Below the pieces are notes generated by a model. That model ran no database searches. It was not told the DNA's origin and saw only the letters and a program-made list of their open reading frames with translations. Positions 35,611 through 49,337 of a stretch of 64,000 nucleotides of DNA are shown here, piece after piece. Made by a program: the position numbers and the translations under genes. The first letter of the stretch is position 1; the number at the start of each line of letters is the position of its first letter. Source of the stretch: Reticulascus tulasneorum (Eukaryota; Ascomycota; Sordariomycetes; Glomerellales; Reticulascaceae); assembly GCA_001557505.1 (NCBI GenBank), contig LSAX01000001.1, positions 2,728,001-2,792,000 of the forward strand. The letters run 5' to 3'.

Positions 35611-36968
35611 ATGACGAAAACAGTCAACCCGGGCGCCCCCGGCGTACCGTATTACACCCCAGCACAGGAGCCCCCGTCCGGCACCGCGTTGGATGTCAGC
35701 ACGGCGCCGACTTTGTTCACCCCGTTGAAAATCCGGGATCTGACAATTAGTAATCGTGTGGTCGTCTCACCCATGTGCCAGTATTCCGCGGACAACGGTC
35801 ACCTGACAGACTACCACCTCGTGCATCTCGGCCAGTTCGCCCTGCAAGGCGCCGGCCTGGTCATCGTCGAGGCGACTGCTGTGGAAGCACGGGGCCGCAT
35901 CTCCCCCGAAGACTCGGGACTGTGGACAGACAGCCAGATCCCACCATTGCGCCGCATCACCGACTTCATCCACAGCCAGGGCCACAAGGCCGGTATCCAG
36001 ATCGCCCACGCTGGACGGAAAGCCAGTACGCTTGCGCCATGGATCACCAGCTCGGCGAACAAGGCGCTTGCTGGTGTCGAAGCCGATGGATGGCCCGATG
36101 ATGTCGTTTCCTCAAGCGCTATCCCGTTTACGGAGGGCTGGGGTGTGCCAAAGGCGCTGACGGTCGAGGAGATTCAGACCCTGGTGCAGTCGTTTGCGGA
36201 CACCGCCGTGCGAGCACTGAAGGCCGGATTCGACGTTATCGAGATCCACGGCGCTCATGGATATCTGATTAACCAGTTCATGTCCCCTTTGTCAAACGTG
36301 AGCCAGCTCATACGAGTAAAAAAGCGCGATTCAATTTACTAACGGACAAGTAGACACGCACAGATCAGTACGGAGGCAGCTTCGAGAACCGGACCCGTCT
36401 CTTAATTGATGTGATCAAGGCCGTCCGCGCCGTAATCCCGGCAGGCATGCCGCTCTTCCTCCGTATCTCCGCCACGGAATGGATGGAGCATCTCGGAAAG
36501 CCGTTCTGGGACGTTGAAGAATCCATCAAGCTCGCGAGACTGCTCCCGGACCTGGGCATCGACCTGCTGGACGTCAGCTCCGGCGGCAACAACCACGAAC
36601 AGAAAATCAACATCTACCCGTACTACCAGGTCAGCATCGCGGGCAAGATTCGCGAGGCGCTGAAGGCCGACGGGCTGAAGCTGCTGATCGGAGCGGTGGG
36701 CATGATTAGCGATTCTGAGATGGCGAGGAGCATTGTGCAGGATAGGGATGGCGAAAAGAAGGAGATCGGCGCCGTTAGTCAGGGGGATTGCGACACAATG
36801 GAGGTCACGGAGGAGCATGGGCAGCAGACCCAAGCGGATGTGGTGCTGATTGCGAGGCAGTTCCTGCGTGAGCCTAACTTCGTACTGAAGATGGCGGCGG
36901 AGTTGGGCGTCGGGGTGAAGTGGGCGAACCAGTATCATCGTGCGCCAAGAAGAAGTCATAAGATCTGA
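35611..36968 (+). CDS. Old yellow enzyme, class III (YqjM-like) flavin oxidoreductase
   Basis: Two exons (35611-36297, 36354-36968; 56-nt intron with branch site TTTACTAACG and acceptor AAGTAG) give 433 aa. The frame extends to a TTG six bases earlier, but ATG at 35611 is the first proper start. Old yellow enzymes are FMN-dependent TIM barrels that reduce activated C=C bonds of enals, enones and nitro compounds with NAD(P)H. The VVSPMCQYSA segment (C56) and IAHAGRKAS (H133) are hallmarks of the YqjM/xenobiotic-reductase-like class rather than the classical yeast OYE class. IEIHGAHGYLINQFMSP, the exon-joined TRTDQYGGS and the C-terminal ARQFLREPN are further family signs. It converges with palC, 142 bp apart. 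Confidence 0.95.
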
Positions 36969-37110
36969 GATTATAGAAGGTCACTTTAAGAGCCTAGGTG
37001 TGGCACGATAGACATGCAAATGAAGAAACATATCAAGAGGAGCCGCCCAATCCCGCCATGCGATCAATGCCGGCCTAGTTTTCAAATGCGAAGATAGATT
37101 CAGGGGCACT

Positions 37111-38594
37111 TTAGTAATATGAACTACCACTTCCATAATCCTGCTTGGTTCCGGGAAATGCGCCAACAGGAGCCGCATCTGGCTTGCCATCGTCGTCGGA
37201 GCTCATGGCATCGCCGAAGTCATCGCTTCTGTCCGGGGGTGCTCTCATGGCTTCTAGGATGTTGTAGTCCAGATCAGGCGGCAAAAACTGTTTGACCGTA
37301 TGTATCTCGCGGCCGGATGGCATTTGAGCTAGTAGGGGACCAACGGGTGGTATTATCTGTGTATTCATCTGTGGCGAGTATTAGATCTGTCTTCAATCGG
37401 ATGAGAGAGCAGGAGCCTTACCGTGTCGTTTTGCTTATTCCACTTCGCCGCAAGGTATTCGATCACCCTTGTCTCCTCCAACCTCCCGCCATCAGCTCCC
37501 CACGCAGTTTCTTTCTCTACTTTCCGGTCCTCCCGCTTCTCATTCCACTCCTTCTTGAACCTGCCAAATCCTGACCCTTTCTTCGCATCCTTGGGCTCAA
37601 CCCCGAGTTCCTGAAGCCCAGCCTGAAGCCAGGCAATGGCGTTACCAGTCTGGCCGCCAAGCTCCGAATCGATACCGAAGAACCTACACGCCTTGGCTCT
37701 AGAAGTCTTTCGCACATCCTCTAGGTACCGGAGCAAGCCGTCGTTGATCTTGCTGTTGCCCCTGCCGGCGGCCTGACACAGCGCGGAGGCTTTGGCTGAG
37801 TGCTCTGCTGCGGCGAGGCAGAGACGGGCGAAGAGATGGGCACGTACTTTGGGCATGTCGGGCGCCTTGAACATCCATTCTTTGTCATGCTTGTTGCGAT
37901 CCTGTGCAACGGCTGCCGGATAGGGGTCGTCTTTTAAGACCGCTAATAGAGTAGCTTCGGCGAGTGCGAGGGACGACATGGCACTGATAGTGGAAGGCGA
38001 TATGTCTACGCATGTTGGAATGGTAGTTAGGTGCTCCGCTCGGGAAGAGAGGTAATTGAATACCGAAGCTGAGTCCAGAAGATATTTCGTCGCTGTTTGA
38101 ATGGCGCTTGTCCGCTCCTGTGTGCCAAGCGTTGCCGTACTGGTAAGATACAGGGAATGCAATGCCGTTCTCGCAAGGAGGGTGTAAGTGTTCGCCAGAG
38201 TAGACAACACAAAGAAGACCTCATATTCTAGCGATGTGATTTTTACTCTCCCCCTTTCCCGCCCTGGCACAGCAGTATCTGACAATGTCGGCCGCCATTC
38301 GATAGACGGCACTGCTTTCAGAACCACGTTGATAACCTGACCGTGCTGTGCCTTGTGACTCAAACCACCCTCTATGGCCAGAAGATAGGGAATATATCCA
38401 CTTAGTGAGGATACGACGAAGGAGACATGAGGAGACTGGGATGATGGCGGGAGACGTTTGTGCTTCTTCAGCGCATCCCGTACGACCCCACGGTAAGTGC
38501 TGGCGCTGAGGGGCAAGGAGGGGTGGGAATCGCAGCTAAAGCTGGAGGAGAATGAGAAGGCGGACGTTGTAGGAAGTACGAATGGAAATGGCAT
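37111..38594 (-). CDS. palC: Ambient pH response protein PalC (BRO1 domain)
   Basis: Two exons on the minus strand (38594-37422, 37368-37111; 53-nt intron, donor GTAAGG) give 476 aa. The opening [19 protein letters not shown], the ALKKHKRLP segment and the long helical region with [27 protein letters not shown] and [17 protein letters not shown] fit the PalC subgroup of BRO1-domain proteins. In Aspergillus, PalC links the pH sensor PalH to ESCRT-III (Vps32) at the plasma membrane and so helps activate the PacC protease cascade at neutral or alkaline pH. The second exon adds a Pro-rich, acidic tail ending [10 protein letters not shown]. It shares a 336-bp upstream region with the divergent ALG6. 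Confidence 0.93.
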
Positions 38595-38930
38595 AATTAT
38601 GGCACTTTGCTCTCAGTTACTGAAGGTACTGAAATGAAAATTATCATGAAATGGTAGCATGACAGAGACGGCGACCTGCTCCTCGTCTTGTCTCATCACT
38701 GCCAAGAGACCATGAATTTCACCGTGCGTGTGAGTTACTAACACAGTGGAGTTAATAGTCCACAGTTTTGCCGGCGTCGATTCAGCATGATGACAGACGC
38801 GACGTGGAGCTATTTCCCCAAATTTCTTGAAGCTTGACAAGCAAATTCGACAGTAACGAGATCGACTTCCGAGGCTACTCGCCGATTCAATGAGGCTGGC
38901 ACTGCTTCGTACTATACTTTACGGGCGAAT
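38595..38930. promoter_or_regulatory. Bidirectional promoter palC / ALG6
   Basis: The 336 bases between the two divergent start codons must hold both promoters and 5' UTRs. No PacC-type or other specific site was confidently assigned. Confidence 0.6.
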
Positions 38931-40788
38931 ATGACCGGGCATTCGCCACATAGACCACGGCGCAAGGCCAAGAAAGCCGGCGAGTCCCCTTTCAAATCCG
39001 AAGCCGTTGTGAGGACACCGATCTCCTTCGCCAGCGGCGTCTCTGCAGGGCCTCGAGCTGTGTCTAGTCCCGCCTTTCCCCTAGCAGCGTTTCTGTGGCC
39101 TGCACGGGGCTCGTCGTCGCAATGGGAGGTTCTGCCGCTGATATTGATCGCTGCCGGCTTGTTCAGATGGGCAGCTGGCCTCTGGGGGTACTCAGGTACT
39201 ATTCTGTCGTCTTCCTGGAGCTTGGGTGTGGACTGACGGCTCTCTATATACAGGCTTCGAGAAGCCTCCGATGCATGGGGATTATGAGGCGCAACGACAC
39301 TGGATGGAAGTTACAACCCAGCTTCCCGTGTCTCAGTGGTACTTTCACGATTTACAATGGTGGGGATTAGACTACCCTCCCCTGACGGCCTACCACAGCT
39401 GGCTGCTAGGCAAGATTGGGGCGCTCGTTGACCCGTCATGGTTTACACTCTACACCTCTCGAGCCTCGGACGATCCGACATTGAAAATATTCATGCGCTC
39501 GACGGTCATCGTGTCCGAGTACCTGATCTACGTGCCGGCGGCGGTGATATTCATTAGACGATACAGCCGACTCCACGGGGTTGCAAATTGGTCGTCGTGG
39601 CTTGCGCTGGTTGCCTTCTTGATGCAGCCTGCCACCATACTCATCGACCATGTTCACTTTCAGTATAACACGGTCATGCTTGGATTTGTGATGGCAAGCA
39701 TGTCGAGCATGCTGGCTGGAAGATACCTGTGGTCTGCGGTCTTCTTTGTGGCTGCCCTTGGGTTCAAGCAAATGGCGCTGTACTATGCCTTCACAGTATT
39801 CGCGTATCTTCTGGGCAACTGCGTATATCCTCGGATCAACCCAGCTCGATTTCTCGGCATTGCAGTCATCACTGTTGTTGCCTTTGGGCTGCTCCTCCTG
39901 CCCTTAATACTGGGGACTCTATATGATGTCAACCGTGGGATAGACGCACGGCCAGAATTTGACGGACCGCCGCCACCGCTCCCTATCTTCCCTGGACTCG
40001 CCGACTTACTCGATACCCAGTCCTTCTATTACCCCGTTGTCCAGCAACTAGTCCAGGTAGTCCATCGAATATTCCCCTTTGCGAGAGGTCTCTTCGAAGA
40101 CAAGGTCGCAAACTTTTGGTGTGCACTAAACGTGGTGGTGAAGCTCCGCAACTACCCCACAGAGCTGTTGCAGCGAGCCTCGTTGGTTGCGACCCTTGCT
40201 TCGATCATCCCGCCCAACTTGGTTCTCTTCTTTCGACCACGAAAATCATCCCTTCCTCTCGCCTTCGCGGCTACAGCCTGGGGCTTCTTTCTCTTCAGCT
40301 ACCAGGTCCACGAAAAGAGCGTTCTCTTGCCGTTGATGCCGATGACACTGCTTTTGGCAGGCAAGCAAGGGATGTCGAAGGATTCTAGAGCCTGGGTTGG
40401 CTTTGCGAACATTCTGGGCGCCTGGACAATGTTCCCATTGCTTAAGCGAATAGACGTTAAAGTGCCGTACACGGTCCTGACGCTGCTCTGGGCGTACCTC
40501 CTAGGGCTGCCTCCTACATCATTGAGCGCGTACTTCCAGGAGGGGCAGTCAGCTTGGCTCCAATGGGGCACGGCACTCCTGCATGGCAGTTTCTACCTGG
40601 CCATGGGAGCTTGGCACGTCTTGGAGGCGTTCGTACCTCCGCCGCCGGGGAAGCCGGACCTTTGGGTTGTCGCGAACGTTGGTGTTGGGGCGGCAGGGTT
40701 CTGCATCTGCTACCTGTGGTGCCTGTGGCAGTTGGTACAACATAGCGACATCCTGCCAACTCGGGGAAAGAGCAAGAAAACTCAGTAG
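38931..40788 (+). CDS. ALG6: Dolichyl-P-Glc:Man9GlcNAc2-PP-dolichol alpha-1,3-glucosyltransferase
   Basis: Two exons (38931-39195, 39254-40788; 58-nt intron) give 599 aa. ALG6 adds the first glucose to the lipid-linked N-glycan precursor in the ER lumen, using Dol-P-Glc. The exon join produces YSGFEKPPMHGDYEAQRHWM, and WGLDYPPLTAYHSWLLGKIG follows; these are the diagnostic ALG6/ALG8 loop motifs, and the HWME form points to ALG6. About ten hydrophobic segments follow through the C-terminus, including a conserved FSYQVHEKSVLLPLMP loop. The N-terminus has a basic ~40-residue cytosolic extension (HRPRRKAKKAG), accounting for its length over yeast Alg6 (544 aa). Confidence 0.96.
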
Positions 40789-42991
40789 GGCCAACGGGGT
40801 CCGTGGACCGCTGCTGGTTTTTGAGATGGCTGGCATCTTGTGTAAACGTACCTAACACCAGACTCGAGGATACCCAAATAACGCGTTCCCTTTCCTTGAT
40901 CTACATGTGAATGATATGACGAGTTCGGTTATGTGCTCTCCTCGTACATAGAAGGTGGTACAAGCGTAATCTCAACAAGGCTCTCTGTTCAACAGGAGCA
41001 TTTGCCCGCATGGGGTCGCACCTATTCGGCCCATACTACGTAGCATGCTGCACTGACGTCGCTTTGTGCCACAAGATGGTGTGCTAGCTCGTGGGTTTGT
41101 CGTCTCGTTACTGGGCAGGAGATCCATGGCCATCCAAGAAGGCATTAAAAAGCGACGCCAACGGTCAGGCAGAGGAGTCCAGGCTGCAGGTCAGGAAAGT
41201 GGGAGGGTGGGAGGCGCCGGCTGGGATCTGGTGCTAATTCCGTCCACCATCGCGGATCTCTTCTCTGCGTATGTAGGTCAGCTCCAACCGACTGAACCCA
41301 TTGGATAATTAGAGGTCCCAAAGCCGACGTTGTAAGCTTGGCTGATAGCGAATGGCATGGAGGCACGTCCCCCCCAGACCTGGGCGGACCCCCAACTTCG
41401 CCCACGACCATGGATGCAAGGGATGAGGAGCCCGGCAATGTGGCGTGCGCTACGGGTAGTGTCAGCTCAGCAGCGTGCTGGCGCAGCCTTATTTACGGCC
41501 AGGCCAGGGCTAGTACTGGATGGACGCTAGCGGGTCCTCCCCAGGAAACAGCAAAGTGCCATTCCCTCAAGGCTAAGGCAGTTAGACTAGTGTCTTGTCT
41601 TCCTTGTCTAACTAGCGTCTTGGACGGTAGTCGAATCTTCCCACCTTAACAGGACGTCAGGTCGGCTTTGGACACCACGGTTTCTCCCTTGCATTCAATC
41701 TGACTGTTCTGAACATGAATCCCCCAGTTTGTCGCTTCCTTCCCTTGCCTGAAGTTCAAGCCACTCAATGGCTGGAGGTAGGCTTGAGACCTTGTCCTGT
41801 CGGCAATCATCCCTAGCACAGAATCATCGGTATAGCCTTTCTGCTGCCTTCCTGACCCGCTTTGTCTGGGAGCCGGACCTCTGAACGGGGCCAGCTCATT
41901 TCCATTTACGAGGGAAGGCCGATGCCAATTCGATAGCTAAACCTTCCTGGCCGCCTTTCGCAGCATGTGTTAACTAGCCCTAGCAGCGAAGTGGCCTGTG
42001 GCTTGTTTAGTCCCCAGTGTGGGAAATGGCTGGTCGGGCGGCGTTCTCGCTGTCCCGGTGTCCATCGCGACATTAGTATTAGCCGGGAGATCGCAACGGC
42101 GGCATTGCGCTTTTTGGAGTATCCCACCCAACCCAAGGAGAGTGGCGGTAGGAGATTGAAAGATCCCCAGCCGCGTCTCCGAGTCTGGTTCGAAACATCT
42201 GACAGTGGAGGCTTTGGAGCTTACCCAGTAACCAAGCCATCTCATATGCAATGCTTCTTCCACTTCTTCCAGTGTCTGCTGACGAGAGACATCGTGCTGT
42301 TATTTCGAACTTTAAACCGTTCGCGTAGTGAGATTGTATCGCCTGTCATGGGGGTTTGAAATCTCGAAGCCTCACCCTCTGGGGGACGGCCGGCCACGGT
42401 CGAAAAGTTGCTACCGTGGTCGGCCCTGGGGAGATGCTTCGATGCCTGGACTGAATTGCTTTGCTTGTGCAGATTGATTCCATGATCGTCACCTCGTAAC
42501 AGTGCCAATTGAGCGTTTCCCCGACTCGGATTCAGCATCACATGGGAGTCAAAGGCCCTCCCGGAGACAAGAAGCGCCACCTTGGCGCTGAACCACATGG
42601 CTGTAAGCGGGTGTAGAACCCTCGTTCTTTTTCTTTGAACCCCAAGTGGCAGCCCACCTGCAGCTGATCTAGAGCTAGACCACCTTAAGGATGCATCCAG
42701 CGAGACCGACCAACAGTATTTGCGCTCGTAGAGTGATGCTGCAGGACGGCTCAGCCCCCCCAGCAATGGTGGTCGCAGGTCCGGTGGATTTCTCCCACCA
42801 CACCCTCCTTTGGCAAACACCCCATACCATTCTGGCCCCCGGCATTGTTGCTCTTTAACCCGTCAGCAATAAAGAATCTACTTTATACTGAGTGCCTCCC
42901 CGAATCCTACCACCCTTCCTCTGCCTCCTCTTGCTCTCCTCTCTCTGGCCTAGCCTCTGCGTCCTAGTCTGGGTTTCGGTGTTGTTGAAAC
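40789..42991. other. Intergenic, no gene recognised
   Basis: 2.2 kb between ALG6 and the cupredoxin-like gene. Frames at 41145-41438 (-), 41967-42359 (+) and 42242-42820 (-) show no family resemblance. The last ~130 bases are CT-rich, typical of a leader for the rightward gene. Confidence 0.45.
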
Positions 42992-44499
42992 ATGCACACT
43001 TCGATCAACATGATACTCTCACCACTTGTGGCACTAGCTGCCATTGCAATTGGAGTTGAGGCTCAAGCATTGACTGATGCTCCAACTGCCGTGGTCACCT
43101 CGGGGACTTCCACGGGGGCTTCCACGGCGACCAGCACCAGCAGCACTGGTCCTGCAACTATCACCGTTGCAGTTGGTGCCGTAAGAAACTCTCTCCCTAA
43201 CCCCAGCTTTCATGTGTTGACCAGGATACTTTAGTCCGGGTTCAAGTTTAACCCTCCAGAGATACAAGCCAATGTCGGGGATACCATTGGTAAATGTAAC
43301 GGATTCTGTTATAGAAAGGATGTCGATGCTAACTGATATTTCAGAGTGGGTATTCTTCCCGGATGGCCATTCAGTGATTCGTGCCGAGTACGGATTCCCC
43401 TGTACACCGTACGAGTATGTCGATGTTGGTCGGCAAGGCTTCTACAGCGGCCAACAACCGGTGAAGGCTATCACCAACGATGTATGTCTGGTTACCGTTT
43501 ATTTTGAAGCAACAAGTACTAACCCTGCGTTCAGCCCCCGAGGTTCCAGGTCAGGGTCAACGACACTAATCCCATTTTCTATTATTGTGGTGCACCGGGA
43601 TCATGTTTTCGAGAAAAGATGATCGGAGTCATCAACCCGGTATGGATAACCGATCAGTACGCATGACTTGGAACATTGACTAACAGCCTCTTAGAGTGAG
43701 ACGCAGACTTTGGAGGGTCAGCTGGAAGCAGCCGAGGGCCTGACATGGCAGGTTCTCCCAGGAGAACCATTCCCGACCGAGTCTGGAGCTCCCCCAGCGC
43801 CAACCCCAACCCAATCACCACCGCCGCAACAGACGGATGGCGACTCGGATGCAGACTCACATAAGAACTCGGGCGAAAGCCACCCTCATCTAAGCCCTGG
43901 AGCCATCGCCGGCATTGCCATTGGTGCCACCGCGCTCCTCGTTCTGACCGCCGCTCTGATCTACCTTTGCGGACGACGAGGAGGATTTGACAAGGCCTAC
44001 CGGAAAAGCACAACCAACTTCGTACCACCTCTGCCAGTTGTTGAAGCAAAGTACGCCGGTACCCCGAAGAGCCCCGGCACCGAAACTTGGAGCACCGCCC
44101 ACTACAGCACGATGCCGCCTCCACACGATACGTACCGTGATCAGGGTAGCCCTCACGGCAACTTCGGCCCTCGAAGCCCACCGATCAGCCCTCAGCACAC
44201 TCCCGGTTATGGCACATATCCAGGCGGGATTGGCAGTCCGCTGATGGCCGGCATGGATGGTCAACAAGCAGGATACTAGTGAGTATAAACGAACCTCAGG
44301 TCGGGTACAAATAACTAACATGACCATTAGTGATCCACGAGTCACACAAGGGTCGCCACCCCCGGGCACAGTTCAATCCCCCCCGGTCGAGCTGCCTACG
44401 TCCGTCGATCCAGGCAACTCGCCATTGCCAAATTACCAACCGGGAAGACAATTCTCCTGGGCAGGCGGCTCCGAGGCAGGTTACCGACCGGCAAAATGA
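42992..44499 (+). CDS. Cupredoxin-like single-pass membrane protein
   Basis: Six exons (42992-43180, 43235-43289, 43345-43481, 43535-43639, 43695-44278, 44331-44499; introns 52-55 nt) join in phase to 412 aa. There is a signal peptide (residues 1-~25) and a short Ser/Thr-rich stretch. A cupredoxin fold at ~52-160 follows (FKFNPPEIQANVGDTI, WVFFPDGHSV, YYCGAPGSCFREKMIGVINP), as in fungal extracellular serine-rich plastocyanin-like proteins. Then come a Pro-rich spacer, one membrane helix (~231-254, IAGIAIGATALLVLTAALIY) and a ~155-residue Pro/Tyr/Gly-rich cytosolic tail. In relatives the type-1 copper site uses His, Cys, His and Met; here the His in GHSV, the Cys and a Met are present, but the position usually holding the second His reads Ser (PGSCF). 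Copper binding may therefore be weak or lost. A cell-surface role is inferred. Confidence 0.88.
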
Positions 44500-47400
44500 T
44501 GACCTAATTGGAGGCTCGCCTCGAAGGTAGGCAAGATGGTAGAGAAAATCTGGGAGGCGTTACACGGCATCGACTTGGGCGTTCAGGCGTTGCTCTATCA
44601 CCGCCACATGTTACGGGATGGCTAGCCAAGGCTGCACGGGATGGGCACTTTTGTTTCGGGGGGCTTGGGAAGATACCTTATTCCCTTACGTTTTGCGAGG
44701 CGTGGACTAGACGACTGGGACAACGATACTGTCTTTACTTCGCAGTTGCTTTAAACTTCAGTGTTTTGTATAATTCATGACGATTCTTCCTAGATTCAAC
44801 TCGTCCGGCACTATGAATTTTGAGATTTGGTATCTTCACCCCCCTAGGTCACGCCAGGGTGATCGGTATTTTGACGCGTTAGCTATATAAAGAACGTGAA
44901 GCAGGAAATACAGGTATCATCAAGCAATCTAAGTCTGCTGCACGGGTCACGGAGAACTTCCGAATCAAGATCCTGGGCCCGGGCGGTGCCTGCGGCACGA
45001 ACTACGGTCAACTTGCTTTCCACTGAAACTTGTCCGCTTCTCGGGACTGGCAGGTGCGATACATCGGTCATGGCAGGCATCGCGCTTGTGGGACCAGAAA
45101 GAGGGTAGCGATTCATCACCAAGGTAGAAACTGGGCTTCGGAGGGGGGGTGGCATTCCGTTCGGGTCAGCATCGCTTGGGATAAGATGTGCGTCTATTAC
45201 CTTCGGAACCACCCCCGCCTACATCACGATATCCGGGCCATCCCATCATCGTTGGCGAGTTCATTGCTTTGGAATCGAACGGTGACGGTGGTGGTGGGAA
45301 GCCAATCAACCAGGGCGGCTACACGGATAAAAAGCCCTCACGCAGCGCTGGGTGGGGGCTGCATTTCATCTGCGCGTCTTGGTACCGACTCGAGATTGGC
45401 TAGGTGTAGCGAAGTATGCGTGATACAAGTTTCTTGGGTGCGGTAGGTAGCTCACCACGGCATGTAATAATACGTGCGGGATAACGTGGGTTTGTTCGAA
45501 ATGTTAGGGGTGTGTGGGTGCCACTTGGGGGCTATAATTAGGAAAGCCGAGAAGCGCACGCTTCGAAGCATGGGATGTGTGTGTGTGTGGGCATGCGGCG
45601 ATCCTGGTGATGGCACTTGGCGGTATTGAGTTAGAGTGCTGAAGGAATCACCCGGTTTCTATTTCTCTTTGAGATCTGGGGACTTCGGTGGGTGGAGAGA
45701 GTCTAACTGGACCCTCAACTGGGACCAGTGATGCAGAGACAAGCCAAATCTAATACTACGTAGCAAAGTGCGCGTCTATTGGCGTGTGACGATCTTCAGC
45801 ACCATGCATTAGCCGATCTATTCGCGTCTGTGAATTCGCATTTTGGGACCTCAAGTTCAGGATGAGGGCTGCAGGACTGCCACCATACCAGCCGGCTAGA
45901 CTTGCTCCTGCGAATCTACGACGCTTTCCCACCAATCTGCCACCGTTATCCATTTGCTAGTCCGGGCTTCCAGGGATCGGGGAATTAAGACGTGGCTGTC
46001 CGCTTGTGGGTGCCGAGAACTGCCAGGGCCTGGCCACCAGCATCAAATCTGCCAAATCAGATGGCATCCCCCCACACTGACCTATGTTTAGCTTTTCCCA
46101 GGTTGGCCTGGCCCAGAGCAGTCTACAGACCTGAACTCGACCGTCTTCATGACGCACTCCCTACCCCCCGCAGCATGTCGTCACTTAAGAGAACCTCAGC
46201 TACGCACCTCCTAATCTCCTTGTCCTTGCAGAGGTATGCACATAGTGGGCTTGTGATATAGTCTACCTGGTCCGGGTCTCGTCGCCGCTCCACTCCCGGG
46301 ATGGTCGTGGTGTGCGACTGCGCCGCCAGCGCTGCTTGCGTTTTCAAGCGGGATGTTTCATGTTTCAACATTACTACTTACTTTCTCAGGCGTAATCAAC
46401 GGGAGTCTCATCTGCAAGAGCGGGATAGTAGTTCCTAACTAGCGGGTGCTGAGGGCCTGGAATAATGACTGCGGCGGGGATGCCCTTTCGCCGACCCGGT
46501 CTGTCCAGCTCATCGATCCGGAGAACTCCTATCCCGTCTCTCGTTTCATTCTTCATTGGTGTATGATTTCTATATTCGTAGATTCGAATACCTAATGCAA
46601 AATGTTGGCCTATGGTGAGTGAAGCTGCTGGTGAGGCGGAGCAGCTGAGATCAGCTGATCCATGCCATCACCCCATAAGCAACAGTTGTACTCCAGGCAT
46701 CATAGTCATCGGCATGTCGAACGTCCGAAGGCAAATTTGCTATTTAGCTTACTTATTCGAGGAGTTTCTGATTCACTAAAACCCATTTTAGGGCTTAGAT
46801 GAAAAGAACCTTTGTCGCTCCCACAAATCCCATCACTTGATGGTCTACAATACACCGGTTGAGAGACAGAGAACTAGGCGCAGCCTCGGATGCGGTCTTG
46901 CCTTGACTCAATTATGCCACTGGTTCCCATTTGGGTGCTCTTCTGGATTATTCTTGTGAGATTTGTGATGCTGTTCTTTTTAAGGACCCGCAGAGGCTTG
47001 ACTCGGGAAGACTCTGGAATGCAGTTGATTGTTGTCGACGGATACTGAGAAGCCAGCCGACTCGGGTTTGCTCGATCCTCCCATATGGATTGCCATTGGT
47101 AAGACTTATTGAAAGTGTCTTCCATGCCCACCAATTCGCTCCGTTGGTCACGACATCGAGATGATGACTTCAAGACTTGGATGGGATTCGAGGATTCCAG
47201 ACACCAGCCACAGTGGCTTCTACGGCGTCGCTGGCTGTGGCGATAGCTATGTATGCCGCACTGGTTAAATTATGTCATGTCCCCATCGCCTTGTTTCGGA
47301 TCAGAAGTGTGTTGCTGTGCAAATGACGAGGTCCATTCTTGAAAGAGGTGTAGGTGGGTACGTAGCCTGAAATGTCGTCAACGTTTTTCGTTGGCCTGGG

Positions 47401-48181
47401 TTGCGTTGCATTCACCAGGATGGAGGGATAGTTGGGATACCTATCTACCTACCTACCTACCTACCTACCTACCTACCTACCTGGGTATGGGGACATGTGG
47501 AATGAGGAAATGGATGAAGTAATTACATACGTGAGTACGTATGTACGTACTGTGGTACTGTACTGTAGGCGTAGGATAGGTTTTTGTCCGAACCACTGAA
47601 AGCCGCGTGCACGGATCCCCAGCCCGCCGAAAAAGCCGCCACTCCAGAATGGAACGTTCCTCAGAGACACCCCTCAGTCTAGGTTTATCGTACCTCATCG
47701 ATCGGAGATACCTATTCGCGGGGCTGAATATAAGCGTCGCGCCAAGTCCCTCCCAAAGGCCCAGTACTTTCTTGCGCAGCACCTAACCGGTACCCCGTAG
47801 GCAGTACCTTACAGCGTACTGTACCCTTTTCAGAAGGTTAGCACGGCGGCCTTCCTGCTTCCCTTGCTGGGGGGGCTCCTTAGTCTAAAAAGTGGGAACC
47901 GAGCGCCGTCAGAAAACCATCCCATCACGGATAATCGAAAGGACACAGTTGTACCATCTGAGGTCATCCAGCGATTCTGGCCAGCTTTATCTGATTTTTC
48001 CTCTCCCTCCAGCCTCTCGAATCACCCAATCCTCCACCCCTCTCTGCTTCACTTCAAAGACCCCGCGAACGATCCTGCTAGCACTCGGGTTCCAGCTGCG
48101 CGGTTGCTTTTTCGTTTCGAAACTTGTAACCGAAGAACAGCTGGCCTGCAGCTCTTCCGCACAAATTCACGACAAGTCACA
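44500..48181. other. Large intergenic interval, no gene recognised
   Basis: 3.7 kb with short frames only (for example 45030-45446 +, 46874-47173 -), none recognisable. It contains a short GT repeat near 45579-45592 and a TACCTAC tetranucleotide array at 47445-47482. The 300 bases before 48182 are CT-rich leader-like sequence for the SURF4 homologue. Confidence 0.45.
47445..47482. repeat. (CTAC)n microsatellite
   Basis: About 9.5 uninterrupted copies of the CTAC/ACCT tetranucleotide, followed about 45 bases later by a second patch of TACGTA-type palindromic words (47527-47552). Confidence 0.9.

Positions 48182-49337
<1,156 letters not shown>

Noticed and set aside
45030..45446. 138-aa plus-strand frame
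   Set aside because: No recognisable motif; it is overlapped by other frames of similar length.
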